Shown: positions 26,811-36,648 of the stretch, one piece after another
Layout of the letters: each line of letters starts with the position of its first letter
Position numbering within the stretch: the stretch's first letter is position 1
Program-made: the position numbers and the translations under genes
The notes under the pieces: model-generated
Told to the model about the DNA's origin: nothing
Seen by the model: the letters and a program-made list of their open reading frames with translations, nothing else
The model's database searches: none
Source of the DNA: Microvirga aerophila
GTDB lineage: Bacteria > Pseudomonadota > Alphaproteobacteria > Rhizobiales > Beijerinckiaceae
DNA: 64,000 bases
Assembly: GCF_003332305.1 (NCBI RefSeq)
Contig: NZ_QOIO01000014.1
Coordinates: 1-64,000, forward strand
Direction of reading: 5' to 3'

Positions 26811-28978
26811 GTCCTGATTCTACGACAGGCGACCGCAGGCCGACTGAACCCATCATGCCGCCCGAAAAGCACCTGGATATGCCGACGCAGCACCTGCGGC
26901 GTTGGTCTGCATCACAGGAGCGTCGCCCTATCGTGGAGCGCTCGAAGGCCGCCACGCGGCTGGCACGGCTCTTCGTTTTCGGCGGAGCGCTCCTGCTGAC
27001 GGGTTACGGCACCTATGAGATGTATCAGGTGGTGTCGGTCAGCCGTACCACCATCCTCCAGTGGGCCCTCGTTGCACTCTTCACCGTCAACTTCTCCTGG
27101 ATCGCAGTTGCCTTCACGAGCGCGCTCCTAGGTTTCCTGGCGCTTCTCAGGCAGCCCCGCACCGCCCCGCCCGTTCCGTCCTCGCTCGATCAGCGAACTG
27201 CGATCGTCATGCCCGTGTACAACGAGCAGACCGCGCGCACCTATGCGGCACTTGAGGCGATCTACGAGGAGATCGAGGCAACGGGTCTGGGATCCCATTT
27301 CGACTATTTTATCCTCTCGGACACGACCAATTCGGACGCATGGATCGCCGAGGAGAGGGCCTTCCTGGCCCTGCGGGAGCGCCTTGGGCCGAACGCGCGC
27401 TTTTATTATCGCCACCGACCCAAGAATTATCATCGCAAGGCAGGCAACATCGCCGATTTCGTGATGCGCTGGGGCGGGGCATACGAGCACATGCTCGTTC
27501 TCGACGCCGACAGCCTCATGACAGGCGAGTGCATCACGCAGCTCGCCGCCGCAATGGAAGCTGATCCGGACGCGGGCATTATCCAGACCCTGCCCCTGAT
27601 CATCAACCGCAACACGCTCTTCGCGCGGGTCCAACAATTCGCCGCCCGGGTCACCGGACCGGTGATCGCTACCGGCTTGTCCGTCTGGATGGGCCGCGAC
27701 GGCAACTACTGGGGCCATAACGCGATCATCCGCACAAGGGCTTTTGCCGAGCAGGCAGGACTGCCGGACCTCAGGGGCAAGCCACCGCTCGGCGGCCATA
27801 TCCTGAGTCACGATTTCGTCGAAGCGGCCCTGATGCGGCGCGCCGGGTGGGATGTCTACATGCTGCCGGATCTCGGCGGGTCCTATGAGGAAAGCCCTCC
27901 GTCCCTGATCGACCTCTCGGCGCGCGACCGGCGTTGGTGCCAGGGCAATCTTCAGCACATGCGGGTGATCACCGCAAAAGGCCTCAAGTTGCCGACGCGA
28001 CAGCATTTCGCGACCGGCATCATGTCCTATCTTGCCTCGCCTTTCTGGCTCTTCCAGCTGATCGTCGGTATCGCGCTCGTGCTGCAGACGACCTATATCC
28101 GGCCGGAATATTTTGCCCGCGACTTCCGCCTCTATCCTATCTGGCCGCGATTCGACCCGGAGCGCGCCTTGGCGCTGTTCGCGTTGACCATGGGGATCCT
28201 GCTGGCCCCGAAGGTTTTCGGGCTGCTCCTGATGCTGCTGCGCAGGAAGGAGCGCCGCGCTTCAGGGGGCGCCATCCGTCTGACGGTTTCGGCGGTGCTG
28301 GAGATCATCCTCTCGGCCCTTCTGGCACCGATCATGATGTTGATCCAGTCCGGTTCCGTGTTTCAGATCCTGCTCGGACGTGACACGGGGTGGCAGCCTC
28401 AGCGGCGCGACGATGGCTCGATCCCCTGGAAGGACATCGTGCGCCGTCACCGGTCGCACACGGTTCTCGGAGCGTTGGCTGGGATCTCGGCCTTCAGCAT
28501 CTCCACCTCGCTGTTCCTGTGGATGTCGCCGACGATCGTGGGTCTCCTGCTGGCCATTCCCCTGTCTTGGCTCAGCGGCCAGCTCGGAGCGGGCCTTGCC
28601 TTGAAGCGGTGGGGACTTCTTCGCACACCGGAAGAATTCCGTCCGCCGGCGATCGCCACCCGGGCGAACGAGCTGCAGGCGCGCAATGCCGCGTTCGGGT
28701 TCGATGACGATGACGGCATCAAGGCCCTTTATGAGGATGCCAACCTTCGCGAGCGGCATATGGAGATGCTTCCGCCGGTGGCGGCGCGCAAGCGTGGTGA
28801 GATCGAGACGGACCGCGCCCTTGCGGAAGCCAAGCTCGTGGACGCGGAAACCATCGACGAGGCGCTGCACTGGCTCAAGCATAAGGAACGCATGGTGGTG
28901 ATGCACGACCGGGCGCTTCTGAACATCCTGATGCACCTGAAGAAGGACAGGCCGGCGGAAGCTCAGGCCGCCGAATAG
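26786..28978 (+). CDS. opgH: Glucans biosynthesis glucosyltransferase OpgH (MdoH)
   Basis: An inner-membrane glycosyltransferase of family GT2 (730 residues) that polymerises the glucan backbone from UDP-glucose. Membrane segments occur near residues 55-125; the catalytic domain carries IVMPVYNEQTART, DADS (about 240), a DFVEAALMRRAGW block and the (Q/R)xxRW motif as DRRWCQGNLQH (about 381). Further membrane segments follow (about 410-610) and a charged cytoplasmic tail. The start at 26786 lies inside opgG. A second ATG at 26852 is possible, but neither has a clear ribosome binding site, so translation is probably coupled to opgG. Confidence 0.93.
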   Translation: MALSLDTIGPDSTTGDRRPTEPIMPPEKHLDMPTQHLRRWSASQERRPIVERSKAATRLARLFVFGGALLLTGYGTYEMYQVVSVSRTTILQWALVALFTVNFSWIAVAFTSALLGFLALLRQPRTAPPVPSSLDQRTAIVMPVYNEQTARTYAALEAIYEEIEATGLGSHFDYFILSDTTNSDAWIAEERAFLALRERLGPNARFYYRHRPKNYHRKAGNIADFVMRWGGAYEHMLVLDADSLMTGECITQLAAAMEADPDAGIIQTLPLIINRNTLFARVQQFAARVTGPVIATGLSVWMGRDGNYWGHNAIIRTRAFAEQAGLPDLRGKPPLGGHILSHDFVEAALMRRAGWDVYMLPDLGGSYEESPPSLIDLSARDRRWCQGNLQHMRVITAKGLKLPTRQHFATGIMSYLASPFWLFQLIVGIALVLQTTYIRPEYFARDFRLYPIWPRFDPERALALFALTMGILLAPKVFGLLLMLLRRKERRASGGAIRLTVSAVLEIILSALLAPIMMLIQSGSVFQILLGRDTGWQPQRRDDGSIPWKDIVRRHRSHTVLGALAGISAFSISTSLFLWMSPTIVGLLLAIPLSWLSGQLGAGLALKRWGLLRTPEEFRPPAIATRANELQARNAAFGFDDDDGIKALYEDANLRERHMEMLPPVAARKRGEIETDRALAEAKLVDAETIDEALHWLKHKERMVVMHDRALLNILMHLKKDRPAEAQAAE

Positions 28979-28986
28979 CCGTTGCG

Positions 28987-29907
28987 TCAGGCTTCGGCCC
29001 GATTGACCCGCGGAGCGGTTGTCTCGACATCGCCAGCGATCTCGCTCAAGACCCAGTCGCGGAAAGCCTGGATCTTGGGGGAGCGCTTGCGTGCCTTAGG
29101 GTAGACGAGCCAGTAGCTCCGATCAGCCTCGACAACCAGATCGAAGGGCTGCACCAGCCGACCTGCCGCAAGATCGGCAGGAAAGAAGAACGGGTTGATC
29201 ATCGCGACCCCCTGCCCCGCCATTGCGGCCATGCCTTCGAACTGCTGGGCTCCGAGCGAGTTGTCGGGGCGATCGGAAAGATCGATGTCCTTAACGCCCG
29301 CGGCCGTGAACCAGTCGCGCCACCATGGGTCGCTTGGAGTGAGGATGGGCAGCTTCAAAAGGTCCGACGGCTCGCGCAGCTCCATGCCCCGAATGAGATC
29401 CGGGCTGCAGACCGGCGTGAACTGGTTTGGAAACAGGCGGTGCGCCTCAAGACCGGGCCAGTCGCCCGTCCCACTCCGGATGCCGATATCGAAATCGTCG
29501 TGGGCGAAATCAACGATCTGTTGCGACACTTCGATCTGTACGGCGATGTTGGGATGCAGTTGCTGAAAACGTCCGAGTCGAGCGATCAGCCAGTTGGAAG
29601 CGAAAGTCGTCAAGGTGGTGATCGAAAGGACCGTCCGGACCGCGTTTTCGATCCCCGCAAAGGCAATTCGCAAGGCCTCGAAGGCCTCCGTGACGGCCGG
29701 CGCGAGCTGCCGTCCCCGGGACGTGAGCTCCACGTGCCGCGGCAGGCGTACGAACAGGGGCGCGCCGATACGATCCTCCAGCAGTCTAATCTGATAGCTG
29801 ACAGCCGCCTGAGTCATGCCGAGTTCCTCGGCCGCGCGGGTGAAGCTTTGATGGCGCGCCGCCGCCTCGAAGGCCCGGATGGCGCTCATGGGGGGAAGTT
29901 TGGACAT
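28987..29907 (-). CDS. LysR-family transcriptional regulator (GcvA-like)
   Basis: A 306-residue regulator. The N-terminal winged helix starts MSKLPPMSAIRAFEAAARHQSFTRAAEELGMTQAAVSYQI (key part: SFTRAAEELGMTQAAVS, residues 24-40), typical of the GcvA subgroup, followed by LEDRIGAPLF. The rest is a substrate-binding effector domain. The ATG at 29907 fits the family. LysR regulators often control a divergent gene; here the nearest divergent gene encodes a DUF1127 protein (128 bases away). Convergent with opgH (8-base gap). Target and effector unknown. Confidence 0.88.
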   Translation of the reverse strand: MSKLPPMSAIRAFEAAARHQSFTRAAEELGMTQAAVSYQIRLLEDRIGAPLFVRLPRHVELTSRGRQLAPAVTEAFEALRIAFAGIENAVRTVLSITTLTTFASNWLIARLGRFQQLHPNIAVQIEVSQQIVDFAHDDFDIGIRSGTGDWPGLEAHRLFPNQFTPVCSPDLIRGMELREPSDLLKLPILTPSDPWWRDWFTAAGVKDIDLSDRPDNSLGAQQFEGMAAMAGQGVAMINPFFFPADLAAGRLVQPFDLVVEADRSYWLVYPKARKRSPKIQAFRDWVLSEIAGDVETTAPRVNRAEA

Positions 29908-30035
29908 GGCTGATCCATAAGGCTGCCTTATGGCAGCCATCCGTCATTCGCTTTGTCAAGATTCGGTCTCGAGCGCATCCTCGAAAGCATCCCCGAGGCA
30001 AGAACGCCATCGGCCAAACATATCGGTAGGCTGTC

Positions 30036-30242
30036 ATGAGGTACGAAGATGTCCGCCGCTTGCGCGGCGTGGAGAGCTTTTGGTTCCGCTTCAAGTGCTG
30101 GCTCTTGTCCGCTCCCTGTCCGAACAAGCTGATCGTCGGCGATCTTAGTCATTTATCCGACTCTGTGCGCCGCGATATCGGTCTGCCGGATGAGGTTCAA
30201 TATATGGACTGGCGTTCACTGCGAGGAGACTGCTGGCGGTAG
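30036..30242 (+). CDS. DUF1127-domain small protein
   Basis: A 68-residue protein with the C-terminal DUF1127 motif in LSHLSDSVRRDIGLPDEV (L-S-D-x-x-x-x-D-I-G-L). Small DUF1127 proteins in alphaproteobacteria have been linked to RNA metabolism and to phosphate or stress responses. Its stop is 4 bases from the convergent Na/Pi cotransporter gene. The ATG at 30036 follows GGTAGG, a weak ribosome binding site. Confidence 0.82.
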   Translation: MRYEDVRRLRGVESFWFRFKCWLLSAPCPNKLIVGDLSHLSDSVRRDIGLPDEVQYMDWRSLRGDCWR

Positions 30243-30246
30243 CCGG

Positions 30247-31890
30247 TCATGATGTCAGACGGCTGGGCTTCAGGTCGCCGCTCTGCTCCAACAGGGAATG
30301 CCCGGTCGCGGCGATGTGAGCCTCGATCCGCTTCAGATCTCGGACGATGTCGAGCTGAAGAGCACTCGTGTCCCCGATGGCCTTTCCGGAGCGGAGCTGA
30401 TCGAGGTTCCTCTGGGTTATGGCCCGCTCCAAGTCCCGGAAACGTTCCTTCTCCGAGACGAGCCGGCGAGCGGAGGTGATATCCTGGAACATGAGGACTG
30501 AGGCTGCCAGCTGGAGATGCTCCAGCAGCTTGGCGTGCATGTTGTCGATGTCCGCCAGGCTGTCTTTTGGCAGGCGAAGGTGATTCTTGATGCGCTTGGC
30601 GGCAAGCTCCATCAGGTTCTTATCGATGATGTCGCCCACGTGCTCGAGGTTGATCGCGAAGGCCAGAATATCGGAGAGGCGCTTGGCTTCGGTCTCGCTC
30701 AAGGCGTCGTGGTTGATGGAGCTGAGATACCGGCGAATCGCGCTGTAGAGTCGGTCGACCACGTCGTCGGTTTGGCTGATCTTGTCCACGTGGCCGATAT
30801 CGTCCTCGTGAAAAAGGTTCTGCGATCCGCGAAGCATCCCTTCGACCGTGTCCGCCATGCGCAAAACCTCGCGCGCCGCATTCGACAGGGCGACGGACGG
30901 CGTATCGAGGGCGTCCGCGTCGAGATATTGCGGCATGCCGGGATCCGATGAACGAGCTCGTTCGGGAAAGAACTTGAGCAGCAGCTTGCCGATCCAGGGC
31001 AGCGGCAGAATGAAAACTGCCGCCAAGACAACATTGAAAACAGTATGGAAGTTTGCCGCTAGGCGGGCCGGATTGGCGTCGAACATCGTCATGTATTTCA
31101 GGACGAAATCGAGCATCGGCAGCGCTACGACGCAGCCGATGAACCGCATAGCGAGATTTCCGAACGGTACGCGGAGTTTGACCGGATCTCCTCCGGTGCC
31201 TTCGAGGAGTGGGTTGAGCGAGCTGCCGAGATTGGCGCCGAGCACCATGGCGAGCGCCGAATGGGGATCAATGACGCCTGCCGTGGCGAGCGACATGATG
31301 AACAGCAGGGCGGCCACGCTGGAATGGGCCGCCCATGCCAGCGCTGCGGCAAGCAGCACTAGGATCAATGGGTCGAGGGCTATGGTGGCAAGCAGGTCCT
31401 TCAGCACCCGAGAGGACTCGATCGGGTGGATCGTTTCGGACAGGAGATGCAGCGAAAGCAGCATCAGGCCCAGACCGATCGTGACCCGGCCGAGATCCCG
31501 CACACGGCTCGACGCTCCGCGCCGGTAGGCCATGAAGCCGCCGAAGATCAAGGCCGGGAAGATCAGCGTGATGTCGAATGACAGCACCTGGACGATCAAG
31601 GTCGTCCCGACATTAGCGCCCAGCATCACTGCCAGGGCCGGAACCACCCCGACCGCGCCGCCAGCCGTGAAGGACGCAACCATGAGGGCGGTCGCTGTGC
31701 TGCTCTGCAGAACGGTCGTAACGCCAACCCCAGCCAGGAATGCGCGCAGACGCGTCCTCAGGCCGACGCCCAAAATCCACCGCAGATCGCTGCCGAAAGC
31801 GCGCTGAACCCCGCTATTGACCATGTTGATGCCCCACAGGAGCAAAGCAATCTCACCGAGAAGGTGGATCAGGACGGAGGTCGCGGACAT
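30247..31890 (-). CDS. Na/Pi cotransporter family protein with PhoU-like domain
   Basis: An inner-membrane protein of 547 residues related to YjbB/NptA. The N-terminal region (1 to about 310) has eight or more hydrophobic segments and the inverted-repeat signatures LQSSTATALMVASFTAGG and AAHSSVAALLFIM, which form the phosphate and sodium sites. The C-terminal region (about 340-540) is helical and PhoU-like (EHVGDIIDKNLMELA), thought to regulate transport. Such proteins can export or import phosphate. Starts at ATG 31890; no pho genes lie nearby. Confidence 0.9.
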   Translation of the reverse strand: MSATSVLIHLLGEIALLLWGINMVNSGVQRAFGSDLRWILGVGLRTRLRAFLAGVGVTTVLQSSTATALMVASFTAGGAVGVVPALAVMLGANVGTTLIVQVLSFDITLIFPALIFGGFMAYRRGASSRVRDLGRVTIGLGLMLLSLHLLSETIHPIESSRVLKDLLATIALDPLILVLLAAALAWAAHSSVAALLFIMSLATAGVIDPHSALAMVLGANLGSSLNPLLEGTGGDPVKLRVPFGNLAMRFIGCVVALPMLDFVLKYMTMFDANPARLAANFHTVFNVVLAAVFILPLPWIGKLLLKFFPERARSSDPGMPQYLDADALDTPSVALSNAAREVLRMADTVEGMLRGSQNLFHEDDIGHVDKISQTDDVVDRLYSAIRRYLSSINHDALSETEAKRLSDILAFAINLEHVGDIIDKNLMELAAKRIKNHLRLPKDSLADIDNMHAKLLEHLQLAASVLMFQDITSARRLVSEKERFRDLERAITQRNLDQLRSGKAIGDTSALQLDIVRDLKRIEAHIAATGHSLLEQSGDLKPSRLTS

Positions 31891-32000
31891 TCATTCCTCA
31901 GTTCGGCAGTCGGGGCTCAAACGTCCTGCTTAGTCCTCCTGGGTCGCTCCGGCAATCAGGTTGCCGGCTAATTATGCCGGCGCAGAGCAGATTTTCATGG

Positions 32001-32020
32001 AAAAGCCGCATCATGCGGCC
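32001..32020 (-). terminator. Terminator of the tctCBA-MFS operon
   Basis: On the minus strand, GCCGCAT/ATGCGGC arms (32005-32019) are followed by TTTT, about 60 bases past the MFS stop codon. Another palindromic pair, GCCGGC (31963-31968 and 31976-31981), lies just beyond. Together they fill the 31891-32082 gap. Confidence 0.55.
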
Positions 32021-32082
32021 GGATTTCCTTAGGGAAGATACCTCGCACGGACACGTTGCCCGGGTCAAAGGCGGGGCTGGTC

Positions 32083-33261
32083 TTACGGCTTCGAATCTGA
32101 GCTTGGCGGTTCAGCCAGCATGAGAGGCGCAAGGATTCCAACGGTCGCGATAGTGAGGCCCAAAAGAAGAAGGACAGCGGTGACGGGAATGACCGAAATG
32201 GCGCTCCCTATGGCCAAAGGCCCTATTCCCTGAGCGGCGAACAGGGAGAACGCGAACAGAGACACGGCCGAACCACGTGCTCCTGGGGCGAGCTCGGTTG
32301 CGCGGGTTTGCAAGGTGTTGTGGATCATGAAGTAGGAAAGGCCCAGCACCATGAACAGTCCCACATCCCACACCCAAGGCAGCGGCATGGCAAAGAGCGC
32401 AAGGGATAGGCCGCTGCTGATTCCACCGATGACGCTCATCCGGGCCGTGCCCAGCAGGTTGATGATTTGCCTCACGCCTAAAGCGTAAAGCACGCCGCCC
32501 ATTCCAAACCCGCCGAGTACGAGCCCTGCTTCAGCGGCACCGGTTCCGAAGCGCAACGCAAGGATCATCGCCACGAAGGGGAAGATGCCGTAGACCGCTA
32601 TTCCACCGACGATGACCAAGCCGAACAGTCGGCGGGCCCGCCGGTCCGCCAGGATTTTTCCGTGACGGCTGAAAACCGCGCTTCGACCGAACTTCTCCTG
32701 ACGCCTCGGTTCGAACGGCAGGGTCAGAAAGGCGATAGCCGTGGCGACGGCCATCAGTATGCTTGTGAGCAGAAAGATCGCGCGCCATCCCCAGATTTCG
32801 GACACGAGGCCGGACGCGGCTGCGCCCAGGGTTTGTCCGAGAATGGAGGCTATGAGAAAGCGCCCAAGGGCCACTTGGCGCTCCTCGAAATCGACGCTGT
32901 CCCCGATCAACGCGATAGCAAGCGGAATGATTCCTCCCGCAACGAACCCGGAGACGCCCCGCACGAACGCAAGAGGCGCGAAGCCCGGAGCAAAGGCGCA
33001 GACAACGAGCAGCGCCGCCACGGCGGCCCCGCACAGCACGATGAGACGGACCTTGCCCATTACGTCTCCAAGAGGTCCCAGCACGGGCTGACCGAGCGCA
33101 TAGGAGATGGAGAAGGCCGTTACCAGGAATGATGTCGCGCCGAGGGATACTGTGAACTCCGCAGACAGGAGAGGAACGATGGGATCAACGATCCTGATGC
33201 CGAAGCCGCTTGCGAAGGCGCATGCGCCCAAAACGGGAATGAGCAATTTGCTTTTTCTCAT
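32083..33261 (-). CDS. MFS transporter
   Basis: A 392-residue carrier of the major facilitator superfamily with about 12 membrane segments. The N-terminal half has LGQPVLGPLGDVMGKVRLI, the loop 2-3 signature (G-x-x-x-D-x-x-G-[KR]-x-x). The start at ATG 33261 is preferred: the 27 codons upstream are hydrophilic and partly in the intergenic gap. It is the last gene of the minus-strand unit that begins with tctC (32 bases after the dehydrogenase gene). It may export a product or drug-like compound, or import a related substrate; the sequence does not tell. Confidence 0.85.
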   Translation of the reverse strand: MRKSKLLIPVLGACAFASGFGIRIVDPIVPLLSAEFTVSLGATSFLVTAFSISYALGQPVLGPLGDVMGKVRLIVLCGAAVAALLVVCAFAPGFAPLAFVRGVSGFVAGGIIPLAIALIGDSVDFEERQVALGRFLIASILGQTLGAAASGLVSEIWGWRAIFLLTSILMAVATAIAFLTLPFEPRRQEKFGRSAVFSRHGKILADRRARRLFGLVIVGGIAVYGIFPFVAMILALRFGTGAAEAGLVLGGFGMGGVLYALGVRQIINLLGTARMSVIGGISSGLSLALFAMPLPWVWDVGLFMVLGLSYFMIHNTLQTRATELAPGARGSAVSLFAFSLFAAQGIGPLAIGSAISVIPVTAVLLLLGLTIATVGILAPLMLAEPPSSDSKP

Positions 33262-33293
33262 TTCGCGCTCATCCGTTCCGCAGCACTCATGGG

Positions 33294-34190
33294 CTAGACC
33301 TTGCGTCTCCGCACTTCCTGTATGACGGCGGAATTGTCCCAATCCCCCTCGCCGCTTTCGACGCAGCCCTTGAGGATATCCATGAGCACCTCGGCCAGCG
33401 GCAGCCGCTGACCGACCCGTTCTGCCTCGCCAAGAATAAGCCCAAAATCTTTTCGGCTCTGGACGATGCGGCCTTGGGGCGCGAAGTCGCCCTCGATCAT
33501 CTTCATGCCCTTCACGTCCATGATCTGCGAATAGGCCGCGGACTGGCGCGCGATGTCCAGGAATGTCGAAGGGTTGAGACCCATGCGCTCGGCGAACACA
33601 AGTGACTCGGCGAGAGCCAGTCGGTTCAACCCAAGCGCCAAGTTGACGGCCAGCTTCGCCTTGCTGCCGTCGCCTGCCGGACCCACGAATACCCGGCGAG
33701 GATAGATCGCCCCGAGGATGTCGTCGCAGCAGTTGACCTCAGAGCGGTCCCCAGCGACCAAGCCAAGTCCCTCGCCTTTTGCTACTTGCGCGCTGCTGCC
33801 GGAGACTGGCGCGTCGAGAAGGATCATGCCTCGTGATACAAGTCGGGACGCCAAGGTGGCGATGCGTTCCGGATCACAAGTGGCCGCACATATGGCCGTG
33901 ATGGGTCTTTCAGTCGCCGCGAGACCATCCGCGCCTTCGGTGACCTCTTCGACCTGCGCGACGGTCAGAACAGCGATCAGAACGCGGTCGCATCGCTGGC
34001 CAACCTCGGCGATCGAGGCGGCTGCGTGCCCGCCCGCTGTTTTCAGGGCGTCGCGCTTCGATGAGTCGAGGTCGAATCCCACGACATCGAAGCCGGCGCC
34101 GATCAGACGGTGCGCGAGTGCTGTGCCCATCAGGCCGATTCCAATTAGCCCGACATTCGTCCCCATCGACCGCTCCGCTTGAAGATTCAT
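33294..34190 (-). CDS. NAD(P)-dependent beta-hydroxyacid dehydrogenase (3-hydroxyisobutyrate dehydrogenase family) 1
   Basis: A 298-residue cytoplasmic enzyme. The nucleotide-binding GIGLMG is at residues 17-22; the substrate-binding DAPVSGSSAQVAKG (D-x-P-V-S-G-G-like) and the catalytic Lys in GDGSKAKLAVNLAL are present. Members oxidise 3-hydroxyisobutyrate, tartronate, glycerate-type or sulfolactaldehyde-type substrates. The start ATG overlaps the stop of the preceding paralogue as TGATG. The two paralogues differ clearly in sequence, so they probably act on different substrates or form a hetero-oligomer. Confidence 0.88.
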   Translation of the reverse strand: MNLQAERSMGTNVGLIGIGLMGTALAHRLIGAGFDVVGFDLDSSKRDALKTAGGHAAASIAEVGQRCDRVLIAVLTVAQVEEVTEGADGLAATERPITAICAATCDPERIATLASRLVSRGMILLDAPVSGSSAQVAKGEGLGLVAGDRSEVNCCDDILGAIYPRRVFVGPAGDGSKAKLAVNLALGLNRLALAESLVFAERMGLNPSTFLDIARQSAAYSQIMDVKGMKMIEGDFAPQGRIVQSRKDFGLILGEAERVGQRLPLAEVLMDILKGCVESGEGDWDNSAVIQEVRRRKV

Positions 34191-35104
34191 CAAGGTGTTG
34201 TAGGCCTGCCCGCGAGCTCTGCTTCCATGAGCTGCTCGACCATGGTGTAAAGAGTGGTGAAATCCTGACCACCCTGCCCCTCGGAGAGGGCGCGCGTGAG
34301 CAGCCTTGACGTCAAGGGGCCATACGCAGCCGGCATGTCGAGCTCGCGTTCCAGAGCGACCGCCATGGCAAGATCCTTTGCCAGATTCGAAATAGCCGAG
34401 CGGCCGTCGTAGGTACCTGAGAGGATGTGGTTCGGGAACCGTGCTTCGCTGATGAAGCTCCGGGCGTTACCCGCGTTCAGCACGGCAACGGCGTCGGATA
34501 GGTCGATTCCCGCGCGCTCCGCTAAACGGCAGCCCTCGCTGGTCGCCAGAAAAATCGTGTGACAGATCATATTGTGCACGAGCTTCATCGTGTGCCCGGC
34601 TCCAACGTCGCCCAGATGAAAGATCCGCGTGGCGATGAGGCTGAGGACCGGCCAGGCGCGGGCGAAAGGTTCTTCCGGGCTGCCCACCATGAGGGTCAGC
34701 TTTCCGGTATCCGCCGCCTGAGCGCCGCCTGACATCCCTGCATCCAAATATGCGCGGCCGCGAGCCGCCGCCAACTCGCTGAGCCGCTTGGTTGCAGATG
34801 GGTGCGAAGTGGTGAGGTCCACGAGTATTTGGCCGGGAGCGTCGACAGAAAGGATGCCGTCAGGACCCGTCAGGCAGGCCTCGATTTCGAAACTGCTCGG
34901 GAGTGCGAACAGGATGAACGTGCAGGTTTGCGCCATATCGCGTGGTGAGATGAGCTTGACGCTTTGAGACAGGGCTTTGCCCTGTCTGGCGGTCTCGTTC
35001 GAATCCCATGCAGCTCCCAAGCGCTTCGCTCTGTCCACTCGCTTTGCGATTCCGCCTCCCATGCGGCCGAGGCCGATGACGCCAACGTCGCGAATCATTT
35101 CCAT
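34190..35104 (-). CDS. NAD(P)-dependent beta-hydroxyacid dehydrogenase (3-hydroxyisobutyrate dehydrogenase family) 2
   Basis: A 304-residue paralogue of the next gene. The Rossmann motif GVIGLGRMGGGIAKR is at the N-terminus (residues 8-22), the signature DAGMSGGAQAADTGKLTLMVGS in mid-protein, and the catalytic Lys in GHTMKLVHNMI. It follows tctA by 45 bases and overlaps the following dehydrogenase gene by one base. The context implies that it oxidises a compound imported by the TctABC system encoded upstream. Confidence 0.88.
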   Translation of the reverse strand: MEMIRDVGVIGLGRMGGGIAKRVDRAKRLGAAWDSNETARQGKALSQSVKLISPRDMAQTCTFILFALPSSFEIEACLTGPDGILSVDAPGQILVDLTTSHPSATKRLSELAAARGRAYLDAGMSGGAQAADTGKLTLMVGSPEEPFARAWPVLSLIATRIFHLGDVGAGHTMKLVHNMICHTIFLATSEGCRLAERAGIDLSDAVAVLNAGNARSFISEARFPNHILSGTYDGRSAISNLAKDLAMAVALERELDMPAAYGPLTSRLLTRALSEGQGGQDFTTLYTMVEQLMEAELAGRPTTP

Positions 35105-35149
35105 GGCGAAATCCTGTGTCGCTTCGGTGATTTGGCGCCCCGCATCGTG

Positions 35150-36637
35150 TCAGGCCGCCTTGGCGCGACCGCTGCGCGCCAAGGAGACGAGCGGGGTCAA
35201 CGCCACGAGCGCAGCGACCAAGAGCAATCCAGCCGACATGGGCTTTTCAAGGAAGATTAGCGGGTCGCCCGCTGAGCTGATCATCGCCTGCTGAAGCGAT
35301 CGCTCAAGAATGGGGCCAAGGATCATTGCCAGGATCAAGGGCGCGGCCGGGAAACCACCCTTGCGCAGGACATAGCCGAGGATGCCGAACACGATCATGA
35401 CGCCGACGTCGAACGTGGAATTGTTCACGCTGTACGCCCCGACAATGCAAATAACGACGACCAAAAGGGCCAATATGTTGTAGGGCACGCGCAACAGCTT
35501 CACCCAAAGGCCGACCAATGGCAGGTTCAGGGCGAGAAGCATGAAGTTCCCCACATACATCGACGCGACGGCTCCCCAGAACACGTCCGGATGGTTCTCG
35601 ATGAGTTGAGGTCCGGGCCTGATGCCATGGATCATGAGCGCCACAAGGATCATGGCGATGGAGGCGTTTCCAGGAATGCCTAGTGTCAGGAGCGGGATGA
35701 AGGATGAAACCGAAGCTGCATTGTTGGCAGCCTCGGGCGCTGCGACGCCTTCGATGGCGCCATGTCCGAACTGTTCCGGATGCTTGGAAATCCGCTTTTC
35801 CACCGCATAGGCGACGAAGGAGCTGATGACCGCGCCGCCGCCGGGCAGGATGCCGATGAAAAATCCGAACAGGGAGCCGCGCGTGATCGCCCCCCAGCTT
35901 TTCTTCCAATCCTCCAGAGTGGGAAGGATGCCTTTGATGCCGGTCTTGAGAGCCACCGGTTGTTCGGGAGCCTCGAGATTGTCGAGCACCTCGGCAATGC
36001 CGAATAGTCCCATCGCCACCACGACGAAGTCGAGCCCATCCGTGAGATTGGAGATCCCGAACGTGTAGCGCTCGGCTCCCAGGACCGGATCGAGTCCGAC
36101 AGTCCCGATGAGAAGGCCGATGGCTCCCATGATGAGCCCCTTCAGGGCGGAGCCTCCCGATAGGTAGACTGCCATCGTTAAGCCGAGAAGCACGAGCGAG
36201 AAATACTCCGCAGGCCCGAACCGCAACGCGAAATCCGCCAAGATAGGGCTTATGAGCGAAAGCCCGATCACGCCAAGCGTGCCGGCGATAAACGATCCAA
36301 TCGCGGCGATTCCCAGAGCTGCACCAGCCCTTCCTTTTCGCGTCAGCCTGTAGCCGTCGAGGCACGTGACGACCGATCCCGCCTCCCCTGGAATGTTCAG
36401 AAGGATCGACGTGGTGGAACCTCCATACATGGCTCCGTAGAAAATTCCCGCCAGCATGATGACGGCCGAAACTGGCTCCATCCCGTAAGTCAGCGGCAGC
36501 AGCATGGCGATCGTGGCTGGCGGCCCAAGGCCCGGCAGTACCCCGATGGCTGTTCCCAAGACGGCGCCGAAGCCCGCATAGGCCAGGTTCCACGGGGTGA
36601 GCGCGATCGAAAATCCGCTGGCGAGGTTTTCCAACAT
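35150..36637 (-). CDS. tctA: Tripartite tricarboxylate transporter, large permease TctA
   Basis: A 495-residue inner-membrane protein with about 11-12 hydrophobic segments. The N-terminal AVLGTAIGVLPGLGPPAT is the TctA signature (G-x-x-x-G-x-L-P-G-L-G-P), and a related repeat, FGFFIGILPGGGAVISSF (key part: GILPGGG), occurs near residue 265. It forms the channel of a secondary, sodium-driven importer with TctB and the periplasmic TctC. Follows tctB by 11 bases. Confidence 0.94.
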   Translation of the reverse strand: MLENLASGFSIALTPWNLAYAGFGAVLGTAIGVLPGLGPPATIAMLLPLTYGMEPVSAVIMLAGIFYGAMYGGSTTSILLNIPGEAGSVVTCLDGYRLTRKGRAGAALGIAAIGSFIAGTLGVIGLSLISPILADFALRFGPAEYFSLVLLGLTMAVYLSGGSALKGLIMGAIGLLIGTVGLDPVLGAERYTFGISNLTDGLDFVVVAMGLFGIAEVLDNLEAPEQPVALKTGIKGILPTLEDWKKSWGAITRGSLFGFFIGILPGGGAVISSFVAYAVEKRISKHPEQFGHGAIEGVAAPEAANNAASVSSFIPLLTLGIPGNASIAMILVALMIHGIRPGPQLIENHPDVFWGAVASMYVGNFMLLALNLPLVGLWVKLLRVPYNILALLVVVICIVGAYSVNNSTFDVGVMIVFGILGYVLRKGGFPAAPLILAMILGPILERSLQQAMISSAGDPLIFLEKPMSAGLLLVAALVALTPLVSLARSGRAKAA

Positions 36638-36648
36638 AAGGGTGGCCT